From Amblyomma americanum (taxonomy: Eukaryota > Arthropoda > Arachnida > Ixodida > Ixodidae): a DNA stretch of 64,000 nt. Below the pieces are notes generated by a model. That model worked only from the letters and a program-made list of their open reading frames with translations, was not told where the DNA came from and ran no database searches. Shown here in pieces: positions 12,682 to 24,417 of this stretch. A program made the translations under genes and the position numbers. The stretch is from the NCBI RefSeq assembly GCF_052857255.1, contig NC_135504.1:140146121-140210120 (forward strand), given 5' to 3'. Numbering within the stretch: position 1 is the stretch's first letter; every line of letters starts with the position of its first letter.

Positions 12682-13215
12682 TTAAAGGTTGCTTATGAAT
12701 TTTTCGACATTAGATAGTTGAGCTTTCATTTCTGAAATGTCATTACAAATAGCAGTTTGACCCTCAAGCAGTTTTTCAAATAGATATTTCTGTGTTGAAC
12801 CGGGGTTGACCTCGATGTTCCCACAAAGAAGCAACTTGCAAACATGAACACACTGGTATGCTAGCTCGAGGCACTTCCGTGGGCACGGCAAAAGAATAAT
12901 GCTACAGCAATCTCTGCGTAATGAACTGGCGTGAGGACTGACCTGGAGGATGCAAAGCATAGTTCTGGTTAGCGACATAGCCAGGCTGCATCCACAGTGG
13001 TCGCAGAAAACGAATTCGTGAAGTGCTTCCTCTATAGCGATGATGTCAGGCACCGTCACAGCTCGACTGCCGGGTGGGGCTGCTAGACGAGTCATGTTAT
13101 CAGGAATTGCCCATGGTGTAGTCTGGTCGGTGTAATTGTGTGTTGCTGACAGTTGAAACAAAATCATATTATATAGGAAGGCTGCATATATTACAATAGA
13201 TAACCTGAAGGACAC
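12682..13215 (-). pseudogene. LINE B ORF1 N-terminal part with 2A-like motif
   Basis: A 177-codon frame begins with a hydrophobic segment (IVIYAAFLYNMILFQL). It contains Cys/His-rich stretches (CDHCGC) and then CKLLLCGNIEVNPGST. The last part resembles the ribosome-skipping 2A consensus D-(V/I)-E-x-N-P-G-P known from several non-LTR retrotransposon N-termini. Here D is N and the final P is S. The right-arm copy has the D (GDIEVNPGS) but also S. After the motif the frame continues (YLFEKLLEGQTAICNDISEM), like a coiled-coil region, to 12682, where it is broken relative to the next segment. Confidence 0.65.
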
Positions 13216-14151
13216 ACTCTGTCGATGGAATGAATTAGGAGGATTATATGGGTGACAATGGTGACATAAGCGTTATTCTATCTTTTAACTGCTCCTAGCT
13301 GCGCATCAAAACCGCAGCGGTTTTTCTCTTGCCCCGCTTAGGAGAATGGTCTGGATTGTGCCCTGCAAACGCGCAGGGTGTTTGCGGGTTTTTCGACTGG
13401 GCGGGAAAAATTTTCCCCAAACTTAAAATTAGGCCCTTTATTTTGCTGCCATTTGAACCGGCAGTTTTCTTTGTTTTCAAGAGGATACTTCTATTATTAT
13501 TGGTCGCTGATGGTCTGAGTTATAAAGCATTAACACTATGCACGCAGTAACTGACAAGAATTCAATGATATTAAGGCGAAAGCCTTACTTGTCTGATACG
13601 TATCCGCAGGAGGTGTCCGCTTCATCTGTAAATCAAATTACGTCATCAAAAGCGAAATAAATGAAGTTAGGAAATGTAGAAACAGTATAAAAAGCAAAAA
13701 TTTTAGTGAACCAAAATAAGAATGAATCAATAAAATAATATAATTAATAAAAATAATGTACCCTAACAAAAATAAGGAAAATAGAAAGAAACAAAGAAAT
13801 AAAAAAAACAAAACAAGTACGGCAGTCGTGGAAAAAACCCGCGTTCTAGAAAGCTCCATGCTTTCTCATTTCTGCACGTAAGCACACTCAAGTACCCTAA
13901 GCGTTTTTTTGAAGCTGGTCATGAAAATGGCGGACTCGTAGCTCTTCTGCATGGACGCCCATTTCACACGAAAGAGAATCTTGAACACCGTAAACGATTA
14001 AACTCCATTGACGCGCCCTGTTCTCGGCATCCTCAAATCAACCCTCAGGTATCGCTCAGAAACAGGAGCAGCTTATTAGAAACGAAAGACTGCGGGGACT
14101 CAACGTCCGTTTATATGGTAAAATATCATTAAAGGTTTTTCTACATCGGCC

Positions 14152-14562
14152 TTGCAGAATAGTTATGTAGAATGGCGTCGTTTGTTTAACCTGTGCTCAG
14201 GAGGTGGTGTGAAAACTATGCACAGCAGCATGGAAAAGCGCTGCGTTTGGTTCCTGGCGTCAATAGCGTGCGAGTGTGCAAACAATTTCACAGTCGTGAC
14301 CTATAAAGCAAGGACCGCGAAGAGATCAAAATTCGCGCCTCCCAACCGAACCGAAGATGTTCGGTGCGCAAGGACCTGGATATATATGTCAGGAATGGGA
14401 TCCAATAAAACACAGTTCTGCATTTCAGGGAGTCAGCTGACGCTGATATTCTCCGCATTGAAGAATGTGCGTCCGGTGCTTTTAATCGATCCTGTAGAAC
14501 TAAGAATGCAGGTAGCCGTCGGACGCTTATATAATTCAACGCAGACACCTTTTTTAAGATGA
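14152..14562 (+). other. Unidentified 136-codon open frame, left arm
   Basis: The product is not recognised. It is rich in Arg, Cys and Ser, with no clear signal peptide or known motif. The same frame is open over its full length in the right arm (22045-22455, minus) with a handful of amino-acid differences. The arms themselves are only a few percent diverged, so shared openness is weak evidence for coding function. No splice sites or initiation context stand out. Treat as possible but unproven. Confidence 0.25.
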
Positions 14563-14707
14563 CCAGTCCTCGAACAATAAGAATGATACCTAATGATGAA
14601 CTTTCACTTTTTGCTTGCGGCGTATGCAGCAGGCCATGATGGGAATCTTTATTTGAGTCTTCTAACTTTGTGCCAAAATGGAATCGGTCGTTTTCGAATT
14701 TCGACCC

Positions 14708-14965
14708 TCCACGATGGCTCAGTGTTTAGTGCACTGGACTACTGAGGCGGAGTACCCAGGTTCGAACCTGAATTTGCTACCACCTTTCGAAGGAGGCGAA
14801 ATGGAAAACGCGATCGTGTACTGTGCGATATCAGTGCAGGTTAAAGTCAGTGCAGGTCAGTGCAGGTTTTTGACTCCTGCCTTTTGCCCTTCCCACACGA
14901 CGCCGTTGTACTGTACACCGAGAAGAGAAAGTGTTTCTGTACAATTTTCCTTCCTCAATAAATTC
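14708..14965 (+). repeat. tRNA-derived SINE, diverged, left arm
   Basis: The head has an A-box-like GATGGCTCAGTGTTTAGTGC and a B-box GGTTCGAACC, followed by a SINE body segment (gtactgtgcgatatcagtgcag) seen in all SINEs of this window. The downstream part has the tail type that ends near a C-rich/poly-A stretch. A short tandem of tcagtgcagg occurs at 14850-14870. Its inverted counterpart is at 21650-21915. Confidence 0.75.
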
Positions 14966-15560
14966 TAGCTTGGAATATATGAACGGTTGCATCGCGTACA
15001 CGTTCTATAATGCAATAGTCCGAGCGCTGTATTAACGCAGGTACCAGCACCGCCGGATCCTCCTGTCCATCAGAGAGCACGGCCTTACTGCCCACTACAG
15101 CAGCCGGACAAAAGACATCCGTCTGAGCAGCGGCCAGAGCACCGGAAGGGAGCCATTTCAGTTGTACTTCATCATATGCATTGTCGGCCTAGCCATTTCG
15201 TGTGCAGGTCTGTGTGGAGAGCTACTCATGCACATGTGCTTACATTGGAATAGACGTCTGTTGGCTTGCTGTGAGGCACACCGCGAAGTCAAGCCTTAGC
15301 CATGGCTGAACTCAGGCGTGTCTGGCTTCAAATGAGCATGCAGGCATGGCTACTGAAGCGAGGTATTTGTGTACATGTACAGTCGTCAGCGCGCCTGTCG
15401 GGATCGCTGGAGCGGTGTTGTGGGGAGCAACACTAAAATCTTCACTGAGCTCGTCTTTTGCTGACAAAGTGCACTTGTCAGGCCAACTTGTGTGGCTATG
15501 CTCCTTAGCTGGAACTCAACCGTTGTCTTCAGAACTGAACACCTGCTTAAGAATTTCCTA

Positions 15561-15875
15561 CCCGCCGCGGCGGCTCAGTGATTAGAGTGGTCGTTTACTA
15601 AGCCGGAGTACCCGGGTTCGGACCCCACCGTAGCGGCCACGTTTCGATAGAGGCGAAACGCAAAAGGCACCCGTGTGCTGTGCGATATCTGTGCACGTGA
15701 AATATCCCCAGGTGGTCGAAATTATTACGGAGCTCTACACTATGCCACCTATTTCTTCCTTTCTTTTCTCAGTCCCTCGTTTATCCCTTCCATTACGGTG
15801 CGGTTCAGGTGTCCGCCGAGATGTAAAGGCAGATACTGCGCCATTTCTTCTCCCCCAAAACCTTTTTTTTAAATT
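15561..15875 (+). repeat. tRNA-derived SINE, tail type 2, left arm
   Basis: The head reads CCGCCGCGGCGGCTCAGTGA with B-box GGTTCGGACC. The body contains gtgctgtgcgatatctgtgc and ccaggtggtcgaaatt, and the tail ends gccatttcttctcccccaaa with a T/A run. This is the tick Ruka-like family. Its inverted counterpart is at 20745-21052. Confidence 0.85.
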
Positions 15876-16094
15876 TCCTTTCCTTTGTACGACCAGGCGG
15901 CGTTAGAGAGCTCTGGACGTGCGTGCTGAGGACTGTACACAGGCTTCGGCTCACTCAAAGTGTCAGTTAATGACTCAATAGCATTAGCTGCTGGAAACAA
16001 GTTTTACTGTGGTTCTGGTGTAGCTGTAGTTGCAGTCTGTAATGTACTCAGAAAATCAATGGTTCGACGAAAGTTCGTCTGGTCAGGCATTGTA

Positions 16095-16531
16095 TTAAAG
16101 AAAAAGGAATGCGGTCACTGACCCTGTCATGAAATTCAAAGACGTTTCGGAACCTCGTACGGGTTCCTTGATCACTGAGCGGTACAAGAAATTGTCGCTA
16201 CTTATATACGTAACACGTGGCGCAAGGAGCGTCAGAACAAGAATGTGCTGCATTAACTCAGCCGAAAACGCAGGTCCTCGGTATGTAATCAGACCCTCTG
16301 GTGCACCATGCCGCAAGACAATTTGATGAACGAAGAATTAGGCGTTGCACTGGCGATGCCAATAGGGAGAGCTGCCGTTTCCGCGTAGTTCGTGAGATAG
16401 TCAGTAGCTACTACGATTACTCTGTTTTCAGAGCTTGAGTTAGGGAACGGTCCATGCAAGTCTATACCAATTTGTTGATATGAACTGGACGGGGGTGGAA
16501 TGGGCTTGAGAATGCCACTTGAGGTCGGCAA
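16095..16531 (-). pseudogene. Gypsy integrase core fragment
   Basis: [20 protein letters not shown] followed by NRVIVVATDYLTNYAETAAL is the start of a Gypsy integrase core with the first catalytic aspartate. RHGAPEGLITYRGPAFSAEL in a second frame is the next block, where the second aspartate (usually SDRG) is replaced by tyrosine (TYRG). The glutamate region is not seen. Frames are broken. Confidence 0.75.
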
Positions 16532-17158
16532 GAACGGTGTCCATGAGTCTTTTAAAATTGGCTGGTGCGGAGCAAAGACCGAAAGACATGGCCTGGAACT
16601 CGTATAATCCGTCTGGTGTGATGAAAGCTATCTTCTCGCGGTCTCTCTCGGCTACCTCGATTTGCCAGTACCCCGACTTCATGTCCATGGAAGAGAAATA
16701 CTTAGCGTCGCAGAGGTGATCCAAGGCGTCGTCTATTCTTGGCAGAGGGTAAACCTCTTTTTTCATGACTCTGTTCAGGCGACGGTAGTCGACGAAAAAC
16801 CGCAATGTCCCATCTTTTTTCTTTACAAGGACCACAGGAGTTGCCCACGGGCTCCGAGATGGGCGGTGACGTCGATATCCGGCATTTCCTGAACTTGAGC
16901 CCCGATAGCGGTGCGTTCCTTTGGGAAAACGCGATAGGGTGACTGACGAAGCGGACGGACAGCTTCATCTGTAATAATGCGGTGCTTTACAAGATGTGTG
17001 CGTTCAGCGCGTGCCGACGACGCAAAGGGGCTACGGTAGTGGTTGAGCAGGGTCCGGTGTTCTTGACGGTGGTGAGGCAGGTCAAGATTCCCGTCGTAGT
17101 TCAGGTCGGTAGGAGCGTCGAATGAAGTTGGCAGCGCGCTGGTTAAACTTACGCGCAC
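16440..17158 (-). pseudogene. Gypsy reverse transcriptase N-terminal half
   Basis: [20 protein letters not shown] (about 16900-17000) is the usual RT lead-in. [60 protein letters not shown] (motif A aspartate) and [20 protein letters not shown] follow. After the LMDTVLADL motif the sequence jumps to integrase linker sequence, so YxDD and everything to RNase H is missing. Confidence 0.85.
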
Positions 17159-17579
17159 TTTGTTTCTGTGATGGCTTCAGGGCACGGCACAGTTGTCCCC
17201 TTATTTAGGTACCTATGTTCATTGCTCAAGTTGTTAAAGAAGACATCAACCTTCCTATCGGCGAGGAGAACTGCCCGAGCAACAGCTACGCCTCTTTCCT
17301 AAAGCGAAACCTGGTTATTCTCGACAACTTCTGTTGCTTGGGGTGTCATGGTTCCGACGGTCACCATGACACTAGAACGTGGAGGCAGGCTCACATGCTC
17401 GTCAAGAATGTGTAGTGCCGCTGGTAGTGCGTTATTTATTGGTTCATACCGAGGATGACATCACGAGAGCACTGGGGTAGCACGAGGAACTTTGACAGGA
17501 AGGTGTTCCCTTGCACTGTTACGCGCGACGTGCACATTCACGTGGGCTGAATGAAATGGCTTCCGACGGTACGTATCTA

Positions 17580-18430
17580 TGTAGCCGTCCCAACTGGCAG
17601 TCACCTTCTTGAGCGCCATGGCACACTGCCCGCGAAGCACGCAATAGTCGGCGCCAATATCTACAAGGGCGGTAACGTCGGTTCCGTCAACTGAAATCTG
17701 GAGATCCGCAGTTGGTGACGTCGAGCTTCGACAATGGCGAGGTGTTCCGTCGCTGCTTTGGACCGTCGAAGGGGTGCCGCTGCGTCGTTGATTGGCGTCA
17801 GGATGACCGCGAGGATTGTCGAGTCGTCCTGGCGTCTGGTCGACCGGTTGCTGAGTCGTCTGGAGCTCCGTGTTGCGCGGCAGGAGTGGAGAAATGTCTT
17901 GCCACGTTGGAGGTCCTTTGAGTTTGCGTCGTAGAGCAGCCGCACCTCCAGAGGCTGCTGCGTCTAGTTTCCCCTAAGGGGGCTTTGGGATTGGTTTCGC
18001 TGCCAAGGAGAGCTGTATCTGCGAGGCGAGGGAGATAGGGAGAAGCTGATTTGGCCGGCATCGGCCTGCGCAATCTAATCCGCGATCTCCTGCGGCCTCT
18101 GACCAAGCAGCAGACTGCGAGCATCGAAAGGGTACCCTCGGAGACCCAGTTGCTTGCACGGGCAGCGGCGACAGATGAGCCCAGCTTCGCCGCAATGGTA
18201 GCACAACGGCCGGCTGACTGCGGCTCACCAGCCGTCGGTCCGTCGAAGATCCGCGCGCTGCACGACGTTCGGCCTGGAAGATGAAACATGAACGGCTGGT
18301 GTGGGTAGCTCGTAGCGCTCGTAGCGCGGAGTTGGCAGTGGCACGTAACGGCTTGCGACGGCGGCATAACTTAAGGTCCGGGGAGGAGGAGTGGCTGAAC
18401 GTGTGTCGAGGCGCCAGTGTCTGCTGCACT
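17580..18430 (-). pseudogene. Gypsy zinc knuckle and protease region
   Basis: About 18205-18165 reads CYHCGEAGLICRRC, a CCHC knuckle whose histidine has become leucine. About 17720-17640 reads ISVDGTDVTALVDIGADYCV, the aspartic protease active-site block with DIG in place of DTG. Frames are interrupted by stops, so only the order of domains is preserved. Confidence 0.65.
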
Positions 18431-18755
18431 TCTTCACGTACGACGTCAGAGTACGTAGAGACTTGTGGCTGCGCAGCGGTTAGCAGCTACTTTGCTACCT
18501 GTTCCCTCACTATGGCCGGGATCAGCTCGCGCAGCGATTCTGCGGAAGGCGTCGCAATTCCCTCAGCACTGGCGGTGACCATTGATACAGTGCTGGGCCG
18601 GTACTATCGGGTTCGCATGTCAGGAGACTTTTCTATTGTTGCCGCCTCACTGAAGAAGTCTGCTACGGTCGCCGCAGGACTTCACACTAGGCCAACGAAC
18701 ACTGCTCCTTGACACCTCTCATCAAGAAACGCACTTTATCTTCCGACATGTTTCA

Positions 18756-19133
18756 TCACAGCTGTTTCATCACTTCAGCGTACACTGTCGAGCTCTCGTA
18801 TGGATGCTGGATGCGGTTCTGGAGAAGAAGTTCGGTCTTTTCCTTGCGAAATGTACTCGTAAAAGTGCGCAGTAATTCCGCCTTGAATATGTCCCATGTG
18901 CGGAGGCCGGATTCTCGATTCTCAAACCAGGTCCTCGCAGAGTCTTCGAGCGCGGAGTACACATTGCGTAGCTTAGTGTCAGTGTCCCACCCACTTAAAA
19001 CGGCCACTCGGTCGTCGACATCTTCATGTGGAAAGCCGAGAAAACGAGGCGGGTCCCGCGGGTGGTGAAGCAGAACTGGCGCTGTTGACGTTGGAGGATT
19101 CATTGTGTCAACGCCGACTGTTCTTGTTACTTG
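18756..19133 (-). pseudogene. Gypsy Gag fragment
   Basis: Internal residues PPRFLGFPHEDVDDRVAVLS and LRNVYSALEDSARTWFENRE with LLRTFTSTFRKEKTELLLQN match the capsid region common to tick Gypsy elements (R..P..F.G..GEDVEDWL; ALE..A..WFE; F...F). The initiator is taken at the MNPPTSTAPV methionine instead of the longer upstream extension, because the upstream part overlaps likely untranslated sequence. Confidence 0.75.
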
Positions 19134-19547
19134 GTGGTCAGGGAGAAGTCCGAATTTGAGAGGCAGGCCTTTCAGTCGGTGACTGGCCTGGTGAAATGTG
19201 TCGACTGTTGATATGTGTACTCGGCTTGATTCCCGGCTTCTAGGGGGCGTCCCGTACATGAGAAGTGAACCCAGCACATACACCAGATGTCACGTTGGTA
19301 AGTATCCTTGCGGGTGGATTACAAAGTAGCCCGAAGACTCTGGCACCGCAGAGGTCGGCAAGAAAGGCCGAAGAGACCGCAAGCCACACACTTCAGAAAT
19401 CTTCGTCGGCCTCTTCAGCGCTGGTGGAAATATTATCAATGAGCTTTAGAGCAGCGCGCTGCCCCGGCTGAGGAGCTGCTTACGAGGGACAACGGCGACG
19501 CCGCAAAATGCAGGAACGGGCCCCAAAGAGTTGCCCTCTAAAATGGT

Positions 19548-19838
19548 TTTGAAGAAAAGAAATGGCACAGTAATTGCCTCACGTAGGTCGATGGACACCC
19601 GAACCGCGCCGTATGAGAAAGGAAGATGGTGGAAGTGAAAGAAGAAAGAGGTGCCGTTGTGGACGTCTTCGGAATAATTTAGACCACCTGGGAATCTTTA
19701 ACGTGCACTAAATCGCACAACACACAGGCGCCTTTTGCGCTTCGCCTCCATCGAACGTGGCCGCCGCAGTCCAGTTCGAAGCAGGGAACTCCGGCTCAGT
19801 AGCCCAGTGCCCTAACTACTGAGCCTCAACTGTGGGTC
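19548..19838 (-). repeat. tRNA-derived SINE, tail type 2
   Basis: On the minus strand it has a tRNA-like head ending at about 19838, a body with the gcgcaaaaggcgcctgtgtg and ccaggtggtctaaatt blocks, and a tail ending in gccatttcttttcttc. It is moderately diverged. Confidence 0.8.
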
Positions 19839-20002
19839 TGCTAAATTACCAGTTGGAAGCCGACGCTTTTCTCTCTCTGTCTCTGCAGCCGTCCCTTCCT
19901 TCATTTCATTGGCACTGTTACATCACTCTTTATACACCGGTGGAGAGCGGGACAGCTTACAACACTATCGCTAGATCTAGCACCTCGTTGACATGGGTTT
20001 AG

Positions 20003-20280
20003 TTTTTGAGGAAAGGAAATGGCGCAGTAAATGTCTCACGTGTAGAGGCGGACACCCAAACCACACCTTAACGGAAAGGAAGAAGACTGGAGTGAAAAAG
20101 GAGAGCAATAGGTGCCGTACTGGAGGCCTCCGGAACAGTTTCGACCACCTGGGGGTCTTTACCTTAACGTGCACTGATATCGCACAACACACGGGTGCCT
20201 CTGCAATTCGCGTCTATCGAAATATGGCCGCCGCAGTAGAGTTCCAACCAGGGAACTCCGGCGGGAACTCCGGCTCTCGG
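20003..20280 (-). repeat. tRNA-derived SINE, tail type 2, head damaged
   Basis: The body and tail match the other type 2 SINEs (cgcacaacacacgggtgcct and the gcgccatttcctttcctc tail on the minus strand). The tRNA head is degraded, with a duplicated gggaactccgg at 20252-20275. Confidence 0.75.
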
Positions 20281-20744
20281 AACTCCAGCGTTGACCTTGT
20301 AATTCGTCATTTCAAAGCACACGTGAACAGTTCGCACTTAGCGTAGACAGCAATCCTTGTGTGTGATCAGACATAACTTCACCAGAGAAAGTACAAGAAC
20401 GCCAAAAGAACACAGGACAACGCTGGAAAACAGCGTTGTCTTGTTTTTTGAAGGGGAAGCTTCACTGCGCTACGTACGATTGAAAGTTGTAGAATTCTTC
20501 AAGAAACAACTTCAATATGTTCCATGCGAAACAGTATTACCCACCGACTCAACTAGACACATCTGAGTACATTACAGACTGCAACTACAGCTACACCAGA
20601 ACTACAGTACAACTTGTTTCCAGCAGCTAATGCTATTGGGTCATTAACTGACACTTTGAGTGAGCCGAAGCGTGTGTACAGTCCTCAGCACGCACGTCCA
20701 CAGCTCTCTAAGTTGTGGACGTGCAAAAGAAAGGAAATTAAAAA

Positions 20745-21052
20745 AAATGTTTTGGGGGAGAAGAAATGGCGCAGTATCTGCCTTTACATCTCGGCGGACA
20801 CCTGAACCGCACCATAATGGAAGGGATAAACGAGGGACTGAGAAAAGAAAGTAAGAAATAGGTGGCATAGTGTAGGGCTCCGTAATAATTTCGACCACCT
20901 CGGGATATTTCACGTGCACTGATATCGCACAGCACACGGGTGCCTTTTGCGTTTCGCCTCTATCGAAACGTGGCCGCTACGGTGGGGTCCGAACACGGGT
21001 ACTCCGACTTAGTAAACGAGCACTCTAATCCCTGAGCCGCCGCGGCGGGTAG
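20745..21052 (-). repeat. tRNA-derived SINE, tail type 2, right arm
   Basis: Inverted counterpart of 15561-15875, with the same head (CCGCCGCGGCGGCTCAGG on the minus strand) and tail. Small substitutions show that the arms have diverged since duplication. Confidence 0.85.
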
Positions 21053-21649
21053 GAAATTCTTAAGCAGGTGTTCAGTTCTGAAGACAACGCTTGAGTTCCA
21101 GCTAAGGAGCCTAGCCACACAAGTTGGCCTGACAAGTGCACTTTGTCAGCAAAAGACGAGCTCAGTGAAGATTTTAGTGTTGTTCCCCACCACACCGCTC
21201 CAGCGATCCCGACAGGCGCGCTGACGACTGTACATGTACACAAATACCTCGCTTCAGTAGCCATGCCTGCATGCTCATTTGAAGCCAGACACGCCCGAGT
21301 TCAGCCATGGCTAAGGCTTGACTTCGCGGTGTGCCTCACAGCAAGCCAACAGACGCCTATTCCAATGTAAGCACATGTGCATGAGTAGCTCTCCACACAG
21401 ACCTGCACACGAAATGGCTAGGCCGACAATGCATATGATGAAGTACAACTGAAATGGCTCCCTTCCGGTGCTCTGGCCGCTGCTCAGACGGATGTCTTTT
21501 GTCCGGCTGCTGTAGTGGGCAGTAAGGCCGTGCTCTCTGATGGGCAGGAGGATCCGGCGGTGCTGGTACCTGCGTTAATACTGTGCTCGGGCTATTGCAT
21601 TATAAAACATGTAAGCGTTGCAACCGTTCATATATTCCAAGCTCGAATT

Positions 21650-21915
21650 TAATGAGGAAGGAAAATGGTACAGAAACACTTTCTCTTCTCGGTGGAAAGT
21701 ACAACGGCGTCGTGTGGGAAGGGCAGAAGGCAGGAGTCAAGAACCTGCACTGACCTGCACTGACTTAAACCTGCACTGATATCGCACAGTACACGATCGC
21801 GTTTTGCATTTCGCCTCCTTCGAAAGGTGTTTGCCAAATTCAGGTTCGAACCTGGGTACTCCGCCTCAGTAGTCCAGCGCACTAACCACTGAGCCATCGT
21901 GGACGGTCGAAATTC
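21650..21915 (-). repeat. tRNA-derived SINE, diverged, right arm
   Basis: Inverted counterpart of 14708-14965, with A-box GATGGCTCAGTGGTTAGTGC. This copy is closer to the family consensus than the left-arm one. Confidence 0.75.
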
Positions 21916-22044
21916 GAAAACGACCGATTCCATTTTGGCACAAAGAAGTCTCAAATAAAGATTCCCATCATGGCCTGCTGCATACGCCGCAAGCAAAAAG
22001 TGAAAGTCCATCATTAGGTATCATTCTTATTGTTCGAGGACTGG

Positions 22045-22455
22045 TCATCTTAAAAAAGGTGTCTGCGTTGAGTTATATACGCGTCCGACGGCTACCTGCA
22101 TTCTTAGTTCAACAGGATCGATTAAAAGCACCGGACGCACATTCTTCAATGCGGCGAAAATCAGCGTCAGCTGACTCTCTGAAATGCTGAACTGTGTTTT
22201 ATTGGATTCCATTCCTGACATATATATCCAGGTCCTTGCGCACCGTACATCTTCGGTTCTGTTGGGAGGCGCGCATTTTGATCTCTTCGCGGTCCTTGCT
22301 TTATAGGTCACGACTGTGAAATTGTTTGCACACTCGCACGCTATTGACGCCAGGAACCAAACGCAGCGCTTTTCCATGCTGCTGTGCATAGTTTTCACAC
22401 CACCTCCTGAGCACAGGTTAAACAAACGACGCCATTCTACATAGCTATTCTGCAA
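22045..22455 (-). other. Unidentified 136-codon open frame, right arm
   Basis: Inverted counterpart of the frame at 14152-14562, also open over the full length with about six amino-acid replacements. No recognised domain. See the left-arm entry for caution. Confidence 0.25.
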
Positions 22456-23022
22456 GGCCGATGTAGAAAAACCTTTAATGATATTTTACCATATAAACGG
22501 ACGTTGAGTCCCCGCAGTCTTTCGTTTCTAATAAGCTGCTCCTGTTTCTGAGGGATACCTGAGGGTTGATTTGAGGATGCCAAGAACAGGGCGCGTCAAT
22601 GGAGTTTAATCGTTTACGGTGTTCAAGATTCTCTTTCGTGTGAAATGGGCGTCCATGCAGAAGAGCTACGAGTCCGCCATTTTCATGACCAGCTTTAAAA
22701 AAACGCTTAGGGTACTTGAGTGTGCTTACGTGCAGAAATAAGAAAGCATGGAGTTTTCTAGAACGCGGGTTTTTTCCACGATTGCCGTACTAGTTCTGTT
22801 TTTTTATTTCTTTGTTTCTTTCAATTTTCCTTATTTTTGTTCGGCTATTTTATTTTTATTGATTATTTTATTTTATTGATTCATTTTTATTTTGGTTCAC
22901 TAAAATTTTTGTTTTTTATACTGTTTCTACATTTCCTAACTTCATTTATGTCGCTTTTGATGACGTGATTTGATTTACAGTTGAAGCGGACACCTCCTGC
23001 GGATACGTATGAGACAAGTAAG

Positions 23023-23858
23023 TGTGATGACCCCCATAATGCGCAGGTCCACACGGGACGGAGAGGCAAAGAGACTCCGTATGGCTCAGTTTAAACAAAC
23101 AGATATATTCAATAATTACACATGATTAAGATTATACATCAGAGGCTGGGGCGTCCGAGCTTACGTGCCGACGACTTCATGGGGGCGATGGAGTGGCTCC
23201 GGAGTTGGGCTCGAGCGGTTGCTGGCAGAAGCTGCACGCCGTCGGGCTTCGGCGCTGAAGGCCCTCTTGGCGAACGATGTCGTCCTGAGCGTCTTCTTCC
23301 GTACTGCTTGTCGATTTTTATATCCTCTTCTCCACACTCCCTAGGCTGAGGACGCCCACGCCGGAGGGGAAGGAGGGGGGGCTAGGGCTTTCACTTGGGC
23401 GCACAAACATACCACCTCACTTATGGTCTCGCCCCCTTCACGTGTTGAGTCCGAGGGAAAGAAGGTTGTCTTCGAGGTAGCGCATAGCGTCGGCTGTGGT
23501 AAGGCGCGCTCTGGCCCGCTGACAGTTCCCGCGGGTCACCGGCCTCCATTCTCCATCCATCAACTGACACTCGCTCCTCAAGGTAAGGCGCGCTCTGGCC
23601 CGCTGACAGTTCCCTTGTCCTGGAATGTGCCCGGGAGGGCCGCCCCTGGAACCGCCACGCCAATTGGGGAGGATAAAGCTCGTTTCCCCGCGGCGGCGGC
23701 GGCGGGTCCGGTTGTGTCCGGTTGGGCTTAAACCCCTTCGTTCTGGTTGTCACTCTCAACGAGCATGGCTGGGTAATTGATGATGCCTGTCATCTGGGTC
23801 TCCGTCTACGCCGCGCCGTCGAACGTGGAACCTCGTAGCACACACAAGGAATGTCACA
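23023..23858 (-). repeat. LTR copy a (3' LTR)
   Basis: Plus strand begins TGTGATGACC and ends ATGTCACA. It differs from the other two LTRs at a handful of bases (for example ctccg against caccg near 23086). It contains a 32-base direct repeat starting ggtaaggcgcgctctggccc at about 23508 and 23582. Confidence 0.93.
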
Positions 23859-23880
23859 CTCGCTCACCCTCCAGAAGAAT
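23859..23880 (-). other. Candidate polypurine tract
   Basis: On the minus strand GGAGGGTGAGCGAG directly precedes the 3' LTR start TGTGACATT, a purine-rich run in the right place for plus-strand priming. The same run precedes LTR b at 26890. Confidence 0.55.
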
Positions 23881-24417
23881 GTTCTCCGAACATTTGAGTC
23901 CACGCAGCTCCCCTTGTCTTTCTGAATCGCCTCGCACAGCGCGTCCGACAAAACACTTTTCGCTGCACTCAACACCACTGCACAACACCATATGCCTCCG
24001 CTGTCATAACTGGCGTCTCCAGGGGCAGCACTGATCTTCTTTTACAGATAAACATGAAACTCAGCACCCAAGCCTCTCCTTTCTAGTCCAAACTGGACGA
24101 AATAAATTTACCACAGTTACAAAGGAGCTCCCACTTCTAGCACGATCACGGCACAGACAAAAATATAGATAACGAAAGGAAGTAGGGCAGGTTCTGCATG
24201 CGCTCCGCATGCTCTCCTGTGAAGGTGTTACTTAATGACAGAAAGGTTTAACTGTCACGAGGCACGCGGCTGCCTTCAGGCCATTGCTGAGAGAGTCGAC
24301 CGGCTCAAGCACTCCCACGGCGCCGCTCTCTACATCTGAAGGCACAAACGCGTACAAAATGTGCTCCGACCAAGGAAGGACGACCGCCTCATCGACCAGC
24401 CTGACGGCAACCCGCGA

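Larger units (their letters stand above)
11490..13560 (-). mobile_element. L2/CR1-like LINE B, left-arm copy, 5' part
   Basis: It carries ORF1 (13215 to 12161) and the first part of ORF2, the endonuclease (12161 to about 11500), on the minus strand. It is then interrupted by the Penelope-like element. The right-arm copy (29924-31985) also shows RT sequence on the far side of the Penelope insertion. In the left arm that part would lie beyond LINE A, outside the window. Confidence 0.8.
16095..19290 (-). mobile_element. Decayed Ty3/Gypsy element with internal deletion
   Basis: In minus orientation the order is Gag, knuckle, protease, RT, integrase. The RT is joined directly to the integrase core because the YxDD, thumb and RNase H are deleted. 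A possible LTR start (tgtcacgttgg) follows at about 19289, but no second LTR was identified, so the ends are approximate. The order is the normal Ty3 one (RT before integrase), in contrast to the element at 3678-10933. Confidence 0.8.
16052..20562. other. Spacer of the giant inverted duplication
   Basis: The 4511 bases between the two arms are not inverted copies of each other. They contain a decayed Gypsy element (16095-19290), two minus-strand SINEs (19548-19838 and 20003-20280) and a short stretch near 20400-20450 with an acaacgctg/cagcgttgt hairpin, resembling Penelope-element terminal sequence. Confidence 0.85.

Noticed and set aside
17798..18430. Overlapping minus and plus frames in the Gypsy protease region as host genes
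   Set aside because: They flank recognisable knuckle and protease blocks of a decayed Gypsy element and have no independent support.
16051..20563. Palindromic read or assembly artefact
   Set aside because: The arms differ by scattered substitutions and carry different insertions with their own target duplications, which a fold-back read would not produce.
23508..23614. Two 32-base direct repeats separated by about 42 bases, CRISPR-like at first sight
   Set aside because: Only two units, inside an LTR, and repeated identically in each LTR. A eukaryotic context excludes a CRISPR array.
23421..23759. 112-codon frame in each LTR of the tandem array (also 26452 and 29482)
   Set aside because: It repeats with the LTR, consists partly of the translated direct repeat (ELSAGQSAPY twice), and resembles no protein family.
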